Source: Scortum barcoo (taxonomy: Eukaryota > Chordata > Actinopteri > Centrarchiformes > Terapontidae). From it: 64,000 bases of DNA. The notes beneath the pieces are model-generated. The model saw only the letters and a program-made list of their open reading frames with translations. It was not told the DNA's origin and did no database searches. Position 1 is the stretch's first letter. Every line of letters starts with the position of its first letter. A program made the translations under genes and the position numbers. Location: NCBI GenBank assembly GCA_023238725.1, contig CM041545.1, positions 13,361,782 through 13,425,781 on the forward strand, read 5' to 3'. Positions 21,250-33,600 of this stretch are shown here, in pieces.

Positions 21250-22976
21250 GGCGCCGCTGTCCTTGTATGTACTCTACTCTGCGCACGTGTGTGTGTGTGT
21301 GTGTGAGTGTGTGAGCTGGGGCTTCATACGGCTTGGCAAGCAGTCGTATGTGTTTGACGAGACGGAGAGGAGAGGAGGAAATGAAGGCTGTGCGAGCGTC
21401 TGTGTACAGTACCTGGCTGTAAATGTTCCTGTAAATGCTATCGTCCGTGTCCTCATCACATCGAGAAAAGCCTTAAGATTTGAGTGATTTTGTTTCGCTT
21501 TACTTTTCTTATCCATCTGCAGACGTCGCTGAGGCATGTTTCACAAATGGAAACCAAAATGCATACAGCATCACGTAACTTTACCCGCCAACCCATCCAC
21601 AATTCTAAATGTTAAAGGCATAAAAAGACCCCACAATCAGCCGCACTGACCACTGGGTTATTCTGTCTGCATCCGTGAAACAATCCTGTTTTCCATATTT
21701 GCTGGGAATGAACAAAGGGAAAATAACGTGTCTCCATAATGGACAATGTATGGACACAGCTTTGTAGATAGAGCTTTCTCCTCTTTCAACACACAGAGCA
21801 ACATATTCTGCAGGAAGACATAATGACTCATTAAGTTTTTCTTTTTTTTCTTTTCTATGTCACAGACTATTTTCATATTTGTAGACTTTATAAATGTTTT
21901 CTCTGTTTTCATACCAAACTGTTGATTTAACTCTGTGCTTTCCGAGTCGTCCACAAAAGCTTCTGCTTGTTTGAATTTTAAATGTACATGTATATTCTTA
22001 TACATGTGCGTTTAAGACAGCTGTGTAAAACTCATATAGTTTCTTATAAATGCCAGTGTCTGTTATACTATATAACCCACTCAAGTCCACTAAGGGACTT
22101 CCCAATGTAAAATCAATGTTAAGGTTGTAACACACAAGGACATACAGCATTTAATATCATCATCATCATATTTTATGTAAATATCTGTTTGTATCATCTA
22201 TATTTTTTTCATTTGATGTATCTAAAGCACAGAGAATGAGGACGTGGCGGTGTTGAGCTGTGCCTATCCCCCCCACACTCAAAGAAAAAAAAAAAGATGA
22301 GCACAGTTTAATTTGTTTGACTTTTTGTTCTCCTTTCGTTCACCAGCAATGCCATTATTTAGCAAAATCTTTGTTGTTCGGTGGCCCATATCTGTAAGTG
22401 ATGTGGTTTTGTATGCATCATCAGAGGCAGGTTTTCAAACGCTGTGGGTGTTGATGAGAAGGTGAACCTTCATTTTTTAAGAGGGACTGAAGGAGGTATT
22501 TTGATGCAGTTTACTGTGCACTGACTGAAATATATATATGGAGGATTTCTTTGTTTCCAGCACTTTGGTTTTATACGTACTCAAGCCGCTACTTGTTTAT
22601 TTGTTATTTATTTACATTACAAGAGTGCACTTTGTGGATCTAATCTTTAATTCCACATAGTGGGCTAAGAGACCGCAGTAAAAGGATTAATTAAGAGTCT
22701 GATTGCCCTTAATATGTCCCGCGGGTGCTTTCATCCCTCTGAGCGGCCCCAGTCAGCCGGGTGGTGACTGATACAGCTACGCATAAGCACATTTGTACAG
22801 GCTGAGGACCTTAACGCTTGAAAGAGGTTTTAAAAATGCATTCTTGTGGTTCATTTTCTAAATTATTGTCAATATAGTTCTTTTTATTTCTTGAGATAAA
22901 AAAAAAGGCAAAAATATTACAGCAAGTGTGGTGGTTCGAGTGTCTAGTACAAACTTGTGTATCAATCTTTGGGGGA

Positions 22977-23001
22977 AATAAATAAATAAATAAATAAACA
23001 G
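22977..23001. repeat. (AATA)n microsatellite
   Basis: Six consecutive aaat/aata units inside the presumed ntrk2 3' UTR. Confidence 0.9.
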
Positions 23002-24350
23002 CAGCAGAATACTCCTTTATAATAACCGTCATGTATTTCTACGCAAAGGCATTAAGCAGTGAGGCTCCTCTACGCTGAGACAATAAGTTACGTTAAGTGC
23101 ACTCTGTAGCGCCACTTAACCCCCCCAAATGCACAACCTGAGCGGCTGCTTTGACCACCCTCCACCTCAGCTGCACTCAATAACAACCCCCTCCACCACA
23201 CACATACACACACACACACCTCACCTTTGCTATGCCGGCCATGACTGAAGCAAGTCCTAACTCTGACACACTGTCCCTGATGAAAATGTCCTTCTATGTT
23301 TTTATTACAGCGTTTGTCAGTTCTGTATAATAGTCACGTGTCCGCTGTACATAAATCGCTGTCCATTCTGTACAGTTCTGATATTTGTCTATATCAATAG
23401 TAGGCTATGTTTAATAGTATAATCTGTTTTAAGCAGGTATCATGTCAAAACTGTGTGACATCTATTGAAGACAACGTGTTATGGGCCACTGGCAATACAT
23501 ACTATATGTAAATACGATTTTATTTGTGCTACATTGTATAATTTCTTTGTGCTCGTTCATGATACCAGTGAGAATACAATCCTATTTTTTTCTTTTCTTT
23601 TTTGGCAACTTTTGATCTGCAGAGGACTTTATTTGAACAATGTTTTTCTCTGAAAAAAAAAAAAAAGAAAAAAGAAAAATGATCTGCTCTTTCCTCTCCA
23701 CTGTGATGGGGAGCTTGCACAGAGGCGGTTTTGAGACGCCGTCCGTCTGCAGGAGGACCATAGACTCTCTGGATCTGATTCAACATCAGGATCTCTCTCT
23801 CGGCAGATGCGTGGCTGACGGCGAAGAGGTCAAAAGGTCGCCTCTCACGCCAAAACCCCCACCACTCAACCTCTGACTGACTGTAGCCTATTTTGATCCT
23901 CTTTCAGATGAATAACTGTGACTTTGCATCATGAATAGTATATTATTTTGAATGTAATCTAGAAGGGTTGGGACCTTTTTTGAATGTAATCTATCTCGGG
24001 GGAAGGGGGGGTGGAGGATTTTTTTGTAAATACATGGTAAAAGAAAAAAAGATTACAGTTTTCATTCCTGTGCAGATAACAGATTTTACTTACTGTGTGA
24101 ATACAAAGAGAGAGCGTATGTGTGTGAGTGTGTGTGAGTGTGTGGCTAATGTCTCTGAGACAGCGTGTGTGCATTTGCACATATATCCGTATGCAAGAGT
24201 GTGTGTGTGTGTTTCTGAGTGTGTGTGCTCTCCTGGCAGATTTAATCCTGCTTTAATCAGCCAGTTCTATCAATCAATTCAATGCTTTGTGCATCATGTG
24301 AGTAGCTTATCCACAATTAATGGAAATGTTCCTTGTGATACTGTGCATTT

Positions 24351-24356
24351 AATAAA
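24351..24356 (+). terminator. ntrk2: Candidate ntrk2 poly(A) signal
   Basis: AATAAA followed within about 25 bases by a GT-rich stretch (ggtggtatgtc, then tgtgtgc). The position fits the long 3' UTR of TrkB; it is not proven. Confidence 0.4.
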
Positions 24357-25900
24357 GGTGGTATGTCTTACAATATACTTGTGTGCTCTTGCAGTTCTGT
24401 ATGTGTGCGCTCAAAGTTTGGATGTACAGATTCAAGTTTTCATTTATTCAAGAGGACTTAAGTAGACCTTGGAGATATGTGCACTTTACTTGAGTATTTC
24501 CATTCAATGCGACTTTATACTTCCACTTCACTACATTTCAGAGGGACATATTGTACTTTTTACTTGTCCAACAGCTGTAGTTACTTTACAGGCTGAGATT
24601 TCAACTTGAAAACACATTAACCTTGTAGAATACAATGAACTGAAGCTTGTGAGTCTTATAGAAAGGCAGTGTCCAGTTGAGGCCTCTTTTATGTTTGTTT
24701 TTCTCAGATGGTCTAATTTCATTTTAATAACAAGCCCAAGTGAGTTAAACTATCCAAAAAATAACAAAAAGTAAATATAGAAGGGGGGAAAGCTTTTCTT
24801 CTGTCTCATGACCGCTCTGATTTATCTTGTAAATTATGAACCTTTGGGGGTCAGTCTGGAGAAAGTTACTGACGTGGTCGCTCGTCCTCTCGAGGCTTCG
24901 GTCAAACAAACACCACTCGCTGGAAGATTGTGTGCTGAGGTGTGATTGACATTTAATCTGCGCCTCGCCGTCGCTCTGGGTGGTGGGGCTGCTTTAAAAA
25001 AAGAACCAACATGTGTCATGAAAGGTATCCCACAGGCAGCACTTGTTTCTAACAATAACTACTGAGGAGTGACAAGGACAGCTGCCCCTCAGGGCCTCAC
25101 ACACACACACAAGGACGAGCCAGTGGCAGCAGCTGTTTTACTCTTCTTAGGAAAGTATATTGTGCCGAGGTGTATTTGGATTGTATTGTCACAGTCGACA
25201 CAAACAGGAGTTTACAGACTGAAGAGTGAAGCTACACAGTGTGTGTGTGTGTGACCCACCTGTGTGTACTGCTGTGTTGGTGGGAAGGAGCTCCACACTC
25301 TGCTCACAGTGGTGGGACAGTCACTGGGCCAATCCGTGAAGGGCGTCTTCATTAACAGATTTATCTCGTGCCTTTCACGAGGGGGGCGGGGTGGAGGGGG
25401 TCATGTACTGCCCTTCAAGGGACGCTTCAGTTTATCTGCTGCAGGCAGAATCAATGTAAGGACCCCCTTTTTGTTTTTTTGTTCATTAAAACACTTAAAA
25501 AATAATAAAATAATAAAAAATAAAACACTTAAAGCAAAACGTGTAACACAGCAACTTTATACTAATCAATAAATAATGACTTACATGTCTGCATCACACT
25601 GTATTTTTAGATATTTTATGTTATTATATAAACTGAACTTGCTCCTCAGAGCATTAAAGGCATTATTTTCTTAATTGATTTATTTAACCCCTTTAACTTT
25701 TTAAGCATCCATAAGCGGTAACAGCAATATAAACATTGTTTTATGACACACTATATTGCAGTTGTATTCATCTATAAGGGCAAATGTGGGTGTTTCTTAA
25801 TGTTGGCAATTATAACTTTCTTCTAAGAGTATATTTTAGATTTGCACGTGTTTTACTACTTTTTCACTCCCTAAGCACGTATATCCGCTTACGACTACAT
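24357..25900. other. Convergent intergenic region, ntrk2 / kcmf1
   Basis: No exon was recognised. At about 24470-24560 it carries sequence resembling the dispersed fish repeat rich in aagta/gagtatt motifs. The rest is AT-rich, with a few low-complexity tracts (for example the G-rich run at 25380-25400). Confidence 0.55.
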
Positions 25901-27430
25901 TATAATGTGTTATAATGGGGGTGGGGAAGTGGGGGGGTTAAGTCGCACGTCAAAGGTTGATGACTTATGTTTGTTTTTGAGCTGTACCAATATATAAATT
26001 GTGCCAACTCGACACAAACATCTGTGGAGTCACAACAACAACACAAGGTGCAAAGGTGTGATGGTCTCTTGGTTTCATCAAAAGCTGTGCGCAGTTTATA
26101 TTTATTGTATTCTAAATTTACATTTAAAAAAAATGTCTGCCCATGTCTTAGAACCATTATGAAAGTTAACGCACAAGTTCAATATACATCTCATTGTATT
26201 TTTTACATAGAGGGTAAAAGTATAGGCATGAAGGTGGCATGATTCATATCAAGGCTCAAAAGAATCAGAAAACAAACATGAATAAATAGAAAGTGCTAAC
26301 CTTAGCAGAAAAAATAAGAATGCCTTCTCTTCCACACAAAAATAAAAAGTCTTAAGCTCCTGTTACCCAGCGAAAAAATTCATACAAGCCGTCTAAAGCA
26401 TGTGGTCTGACTGTGGGCCTGTACATAAGCAGAGCGAGTGCCAGAAACTAGTGTGAAACAGCGATGGACATACTGTAGTCGGGCGTCTGCACTTATCTAT
26501 AAATTATAAAGTATACTGTACCTAAACAGCTTATCACTAAACATTAACATCTAGGAGAAATGTTTCCTGTGTTCCTAGTTTTCATCTGATCTCTGCAGCA
26601 TCACCACAGAGAAAAAAAAGGCATCCTGGAGCTGAGAGACGCAAACGTGGCAGCATTTTTCTTCAGAAGCTACGGCTGAATCTAACCTGTTTCTCCTCGT
26701 TAAATATACTCGGTCAAAGAAAACCTAACAAAATACATTGTTAGAGTTAAATTTTCTGCATGTCAGTTTTGTAAACTAATCAATTTTCAATACTTAACTG
26801 TGTTTGAAATAACCATTTAAAAACAGTTGAAAGCTTTGGGATATTTAAAAAAAAAAAGTTTTAATGACAAAGTCATTAAAAGTCATGCACGCTGCAAATA
26901 ACTGCATGCAGTAGTTATGGTAACCCATCCAAGCACTTTTTATTTATTATTAGTCATAAACACACACAGCAGCTTCATCAGAGGAGCCTATGCCCTCTTT
27001 GATTTTTGAATGTGGAGTATTTATACGAAGAGCCGTTTGCATGTCACAGGAAGCAAAGGTCTGCCACAGCTGCCTGTAACATTTACCTGATAAAGAAAAG
27101 AAAAGTTATTGATGTGGATTGATTATCAACTTCATATATATTTTATATATTTATATATTTCTCTTCTCTCGCTCGCTCACTCAGTTGCTATTGCGCACTC
27201 GCACATTTATCCCACTTGCTCTCATTTATTTTTGTTTACAATGTAACAAAAATGGTGACAGGCCTGAAATTACAATCACCAAAAAAAGAAAAAAAAAAGG
27301 GGGAAAAAAAAACAAACTCAAAAAATAGAGGAGGGAGGGAGGAGGGTGAGGCCATGGAGGACTGCTGCTGTTTGCTGCCCATCACTGACAGTTGCAGCAG
27401 AGAGGACACAGTCTGCTTGATACTCGGACA
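25901..27430 (-). other. kcmf1: kcmf1 3' UTR (inferred extent)
   Basis: Non-coding continuation after the kcmf1 stop. Minus-strand AATAAA motifs occur at 27225-27230 and 26939-26944 and further on. Which one is used cannot be seen. Confidence 0.45.
26939..26944 (-). terminator. kcmf1: Candidate kcmf1 poly(A) signal
   Basis: AATAAA on the minus strand (tttatt as printed), about 490 nt after the stop codon. An alternative is at 27225-27230. Confidence 0.35.
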
Positions 27431-27695
27431 TCAAAGAGGAGGCGGTGGAGGCTCCTTCCCCGTAGAGCTGCTCTCTCTAAGCTGGAGGTTCTCCAACGCC
27501 ACATCTAAAGGCATGATATCCACGCAGCCCATGGCCCCGAAGTCAGCGAAGTCTCGGCGCTCGTCCTCGTCGGAGGAGGAGCTCTCCTCGTGCATCAGCG
27601 TGGACAGGAGCAGCTCCTGGACGAACAGGCTGCGGTCCGCACGCTCGCTTTCTAGGAACTGCCGCTCGGCTTCGGACATCTTAGGTTCATTCAAC
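27431..27695 (-). CDS. kcmf1: kcmf1 coding exon 7 and stop
   Basis: Encodes ERADRSLFVQELLLSTLMHE, the acidic SSSSDEDERR and FGAMGCVDIMPLDVALENL, ending PPPPPL and TGA at 27431-27433. Confidence 0.97.
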
Positions 27696-30600
27696 CTAGA
27701 GAGGATGGATATTTGTTAATGACACACTTTGAGTTAAAATGTTTCCTGTTTGAAATAGAAAAGGAGCAAGACAAGATACTTAACGGGTCAATATCCTGTG
27801 TTGAGTTGTAATACTGAGGAGAATCAACTTGACTTCAGAGTTGGGAGGAACTGCTGATTATTTTGTTAGTTGATTAAGATGAAGGTTTTATTTGTTCATC
27901 AAATGGTTATAAAGATATAATGTGCAATTTTAACAGAACTTGTGAGAACAGGAGTCCTCAAAGTACTGAAGAGGGCAGAGGAATAGTTGACACAAAGACT
28001 TCGTAACACTGAATTTTTCCAATTAAAGATCATCTTTAGCTTTCTAAAAACGTGTGTAAACAAGTCATATGAAAGGATAAGGCTGCAACATCTATTTTTC
28101 TTACAGTCAACAACTCCAATGAAAAGATCAAATTCAATAATTGATTGTACCAACAAGTATTGTCTGTGTGTGCAAAGATCCATATACTTTATTCCTCTTT
28201 GCCACGGAGCTCCATTGTTGTTCAAAGACTATTAAATCCACATTAGTGAGCCACACTGTTGTATGGGATGACATGTTCATTCATTATGATGAACACAGGC
28301 ACTGTGGTTTATTCTGAGTCGTCCTGCTGCTGGAAACACTCTAAATCCACAGCTGAAAACAGTCCCAAATAAATTCTCCATTTTTTGTTTGAATAACATT
28401 TCCTATAATTTACAGTGGCCTGTCATAAAAAATGTACATCTGCATATAACTGTGTGCACAATATAAACAATATAAGCAGCTGTAACCCAAACTGTGAAAC
28501 CGTCTGACTGCTGTACTCACCGTGCTAATAGGAACTGGGAGCTGTGGGACGAGGACGAGGGATTGCTTTCACCCACAGTGGTGGTGTTGGCGGTTGCTGT
28601 GCTGGGTGGAGGGATGGTGGTGCCAGTGTTGCCCGGGTTGTTGCCACGTCGTGTCGCGTGACGGCCCGTCTCCACCTGCTGCCGCGCGGCCTGGGCCTGC
28701 TGCCGCTCCAACTGCAGTTGCATCTGGAGCTGCTGGAGCTGCGAGGCTGAGGGCCCTGATGAGTTTATTTGGCCCCCCGCTGCACGCCGCACACCTGACA
28801 GCTGAGACAACAACTCTGCAGGAGACACAACAAAAACAGGCTGTTTCTAAATATGTCGTGACTTCAGAAGACGGCACTGGAAATACCTGTGAGAAGATGT
28901 GAATAACAGTGGAAAAAGATCTGCTCGTGTGCATATTCATTTGACTGCCATGACTACGATCAGCCATCAGGCGTGGGTTTGGTGCTTTTCTGATTTTAGT
29001 TTTCTAAAATGAGGGAATAAATCATTAGAGGTGACAAAATGTGCTCAAAACATGAATAGATTTTAAAAAGTCACAGCTTTCAACACAATCTTCATAAAAC
29101 TGAAGTGAACCTTTAGTTTTTGGGTTCAAGACAAAAAAATTGTATCATGTGAAATATTTGTCTGCTATGTGGACATGAGAGGACAGTAAATCAAACATGA
29201 CTACTCTGTTGCTTATAGAAACATATATGGAACCAAATTCTAGAGCTGCAACGATTAGTTAATTCATTGATTAGTTATCAACTACTAGTGCTACTAATTT
29301 TTAAGAAAAAAAGTTTAATGATTTTGGTTTTTAAAATGTGAATATTTTCTGGTTTCTTTAGTCTGCTATGACAGTGAACTGAATATCTTTGGGTTGTGGA
29401 CAAAACAAGACATTTGAAGATGTCATCTTGGGCTTTGGGAGTCAGAGATAAACATTTTTCACCGTTTTCACGGACATTTTACGGACCAAACAACTAATTG
29501 AATTGAGAAAATGATTGACAGATTAATTGATAATGAAAATACTCGTTAATTGCAACCCTCCTAAAGTCCAAAGGACAGTTTGCGGTTTACACTCTGCTGA
29601 TGTACGCACTTGACTATAAGAAGAGTTTGATATTATGGCATACAGCATACAGATTCGAGGAACTCTGCTGCAAATCCAACCACACTTTTTCTTTGGTTAA
29701 CTGAGATAATATTTTGGATTATGGGAGGACCTTTGATACAAGTATTAAGTTTTATTTTGTGGTATTTTTGACTTATCACATTTATGAGCCCATTCAAAAG
29801 AGACATCACCATAAAAACATAATAAGGTTACTGTTTAACTCTTATTGCAATCATTGTAATCATTATCGGTTTTATGGGCGGCATTATTTAATGTGCTTCC
29901 TGTGTGATCAAAAGCCTTGACCAAAAAAAAAAAGAAAAACTGGCATGCTGTTATCTAATAATAAAATAAATAAATATTTATTCACTGCTGACACAAATTC
30001 AGACAAAGACTAAATGAATATGTGAAGATTGGAGATGGATGTTTTTAGTCATATAATGCAGAGCTTTAGATGGTATAAAAGTTCAGTGACTTTGGAGCCA
30101 CCTCGGTGAGGTGTATAATCTGCAGAGCACAGCAGTATACACCTGATTCTCACCTGCGATTGGGTCCATTGCTTCTCTGTTGCTGGGGGTGTAAGTTGAG
30201 CTCTGTGATGAGGAGGATGAGAGTCCTCCTGTGGAGCCGCTAGTAAAGTGCATATTTGTCCGTCGTGCTCTGGGACCGCCCAGTCCTCGTCCAGGGTGGA
30301 ACATCCTGCGTACATGTCGAACACTGCTGGACTCATCGTGAAGGTGGATGGTTAAGGGGAAATACAGTAATGCGACATAATTTGTGGCAACAATATTTTT
30401 GGGACATTTCAAACTATCTATGCAAAAACATTCCTATGTGTGTGGAGACACAGAAAGGATATTAAATCTCTTGGCGCTCTGTGTTCAAGTGTTAGGTGAG
30501 CTGTAAAGTCGTCCGTGACGTGGTTGGGATCTCCTCCTGGCAAGGCAGCACATATTGGACAGATCTAAAATGAGAGAGAGTGAAAGTTTAGTGAAAGGAA

Positions 30601-33600
30601 AAAACAAGGAAATTTTGTCACTTTTTAAGTCCAGTTTTATCCTGTTGAAACGTTGTTGGCGTGCAGCATCGTAATGAGTGGCACATCTGAGAGCAACTAT
30701 TGTACAAACATGGCTGTTAACACAATACACCACAATATACCGTGAAGTCAGATAAAAAAACAACTCCACCAAGTCAGCACTGCACTCTTGTAACATTGTT
30801 GGACTTATAATGGACTGTGAAAAAATGCTTCTAAATCACTATAGCAAAATCAGAAATATTTTCTTTTGCATTGTCAAAAACGTACCCACAAGGCAACTCC
30901 AATGACTCTGAACTCCACAACAGTTCAGTTAAATGTCTTTTTTCTTTGTTACTAGTTGAAGCTTCTTTGATGCTTTCCTTCATCTTATGTGATAGTAAAC
31001 TAAATATGTTTGGATTTTGGTCTGTTGGTCAAACAAAAGAAGCTGTCTGAATACACACAGTAGGATGTAAGAATTATTACAGGAATTCTTCATTCAAATC
31101 GATTAACTGACAAAATGAGTGTCAGATTGATTAATAATGAAAATAATAGTTAATTGTAGCCCTATCTCAAACAAAGAAAGGTTTAAAGGCACCTGCTAGT
31201 GTGCTGTGATATTAAACCTGCTCCATCATGTGTCTGCACACGATGCATTAGAGGCCATCAAACTTTATTCATACAGAACATTTCACCACAAATGCGTCCG
31301 TTAAGACTTTACTACATATGAAACTCACAGAGACCGTATTGCAACATGTACACAACAGTCTCCATTTAACACCCCAGTAAATAACATCCTGTACATTGAC
31401 TGCTATATGCAAACACAGCAACAGGTTACAGCAACACTTCCTCTCTAACTGCTGTCTTGTTTCTGTTGGCAGTTTTTTTCTTTTGGTTTCATCTATGAAA
31501 AATGACCTAAAAAGACAAGGATAGCATTATTCTACGTTTTCTTTATTGTCAATGAATCCCATGAAAAGACTGACACAGTAATGCCTGTGTAGCCAGCCTC
31601 TGACATATCTCTCTCCTCTGGGAGCTCCATTGTCTAAAAACTATTAAAAACACATGAATGAGCCACATTGTTGCACTGAGTGACATGTTTCTTCGTTGCG
31701 ATGAACACACAGTCACTTTATTTTCAGTCAATCCTGCATACACCATCCTGCTGCTGGAGATACTCATTAGCGAACCAAATGCGTATTAATCCACAGCCAA
31801 AAATACTCCCAAACAAATGCACCTACATTTCCTAAGATCCACAGTGCTCCGCTGCTTTTGGAAGTTACTTAGCTGTTCTTAAAAGTTTAACGATTTATAT
31901 GAGCATTTTTTATAGATGAGTGCATAACAGGACAGGGAAGTACTGAAAGGTGGAATAACACATTGTTCATTTTGTGAAATAACTTCAATGTTATCCATCA
32001 AAGCCCCTCACTTTTACTCCATGACACTCTTTCCTGCTGTGGCATCCACAGCTTGGTTTCACTTGGCACTGGTGGTCATCCAAAGCACAAATACTAATGG
32101 TGCTTTTCCACTAGCACCTACTCGGCTCAACTCGACTTTTAGGCTTTTCCATTACGTGTTAGTACCTGGTACCAGGTACTTTCTAGTACCTACTCGTTGG
32201 CCAGGGGTTCCAAGCGAGCTGAGTCGAGCCGAAAATGTGACGTCGGCAGACGGCAGGCCACTGATTGGCCAGGGCGTGACGTCACTAGATGAGTCAGGAG
32301 AGCGACTCGTTCATAAGAGTCAACCCCGCCATTTTTAAAACCCAATAACAACAACGAACACGATCGATCAGAGATGGCTGCACAGAAATCAACCCCGTGG
32401 AGCAACGACGAGGTGCAGACATTTCTTTGTCTGCTGGCCTCCATACTTGTTCATGTTTGTGTCACATAACAAATGACGCCGCTGGAGTTTCGAAGCCGCG
32501 TTGCTTATGCTATGACGATTCCCACCCACGCTGCGGTGGTACTCTATTGTAATGGAAAACGACCCTAAACCGAGTTGAGTCGAGTCGAGTAGTGCTAGAA
32601 CTGTGTAATGGAAAAGCGCCATAATGGTTAGCTCTACTTGTGGGCTGCTAAGCTTTCCTTTTTCCGCATCACTGCTAGTAGTGGAGCTGCCGCTGTTCGA
32701 CAGACTACCTGCTGGTCAGCTGAGCAGGTGTCCGCTCTGTCAGCAGCAGCCAGACCCTCTGCCTCGCTTTACTCAGTTTACCCGGCGATGGACAACACTC
32801 ATAAAACTCCTGCTCTGACAACAAGTAATCCATAAAGGTCCGTTGTACATTCTGGGAAGTCATTTTAGCTGACTGAAGTGCGGTGCTTCATAGCAATAGC
32901 AGACTGCATTATAGTGATACTGGCAGATGAGAGTAAAGAAAAAAATGTATCCCTGCATCTAATGGCAGTCAATCAATATACAGAACATCAGTTGATGGCA
33001 GGAGTAAATTAGGCTGCCTGAGCTCTTCACGGCAACAGAGACAAAATATGAAAGTACTGTAGATTGATAACTATTACATAAAATGGTGTTTTAAAACCAG
33101 TGCCTTCATGTGTGCAGTATACTCACCACCTCTGTGGAAGTCTCTGCATGTTCTGAGGTGACATGCTCCTGTAGGGACGTCTCTGTGAAGCCCATCTTGC
33201 CACAGTAAGGACATGTGAATGACTGGGGTTGCTCTACTGAAAAGGTGTCTCCTCCATAATACAGGTCTGCAAGAAGACAGTAAACAGAGAAACTGTTACT
33301 GTCAATCAATATCTCAATTGTCAACATAAATACATCTGTTATGGTACAAAAATATGTATATTTGTGCATGATCAGTGAGCCGCACATATTTCTGTCTTTG
33401 CTCTCAGTCAGGTCCTTACCATAGTCTACCCTGGTTAATATACACTGCATGGGGTGCTCTGTGGTGTGTCTAGTTGTTGTGGCTCCACTCTCGTAGCACG
33501 ATGCGCACAGGTCGTAGTCGTAGCAAATTAAACACTTGAACCGTCTTCCTCTAAAGTTTCCTTTTAAACATGCATCACAGCTCACACCTGCGAAACAGAA

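Larger units (their letters stand above)
21250..24356 (+). other. ntrk2: ntrk2 3' UTR (inferred extent)
   Basis: No other gene is seen after the stop. Includes a (GT)n run at about 21288-21305, an AATA tetramer run at 22977-23001 and a TG-rich tract at 24113-24225. The end is placed at the AATAAA at 24351-24356. An earlier end is possible at the AATAAA motifs near 22980. Confidence 0.5.

Noticed and set aside
27216..27719. 167-residue plus-strand frame
   Set aside because: Antisense to kcmf1 exon 7; its order arises from the conserved exon on the other strand.
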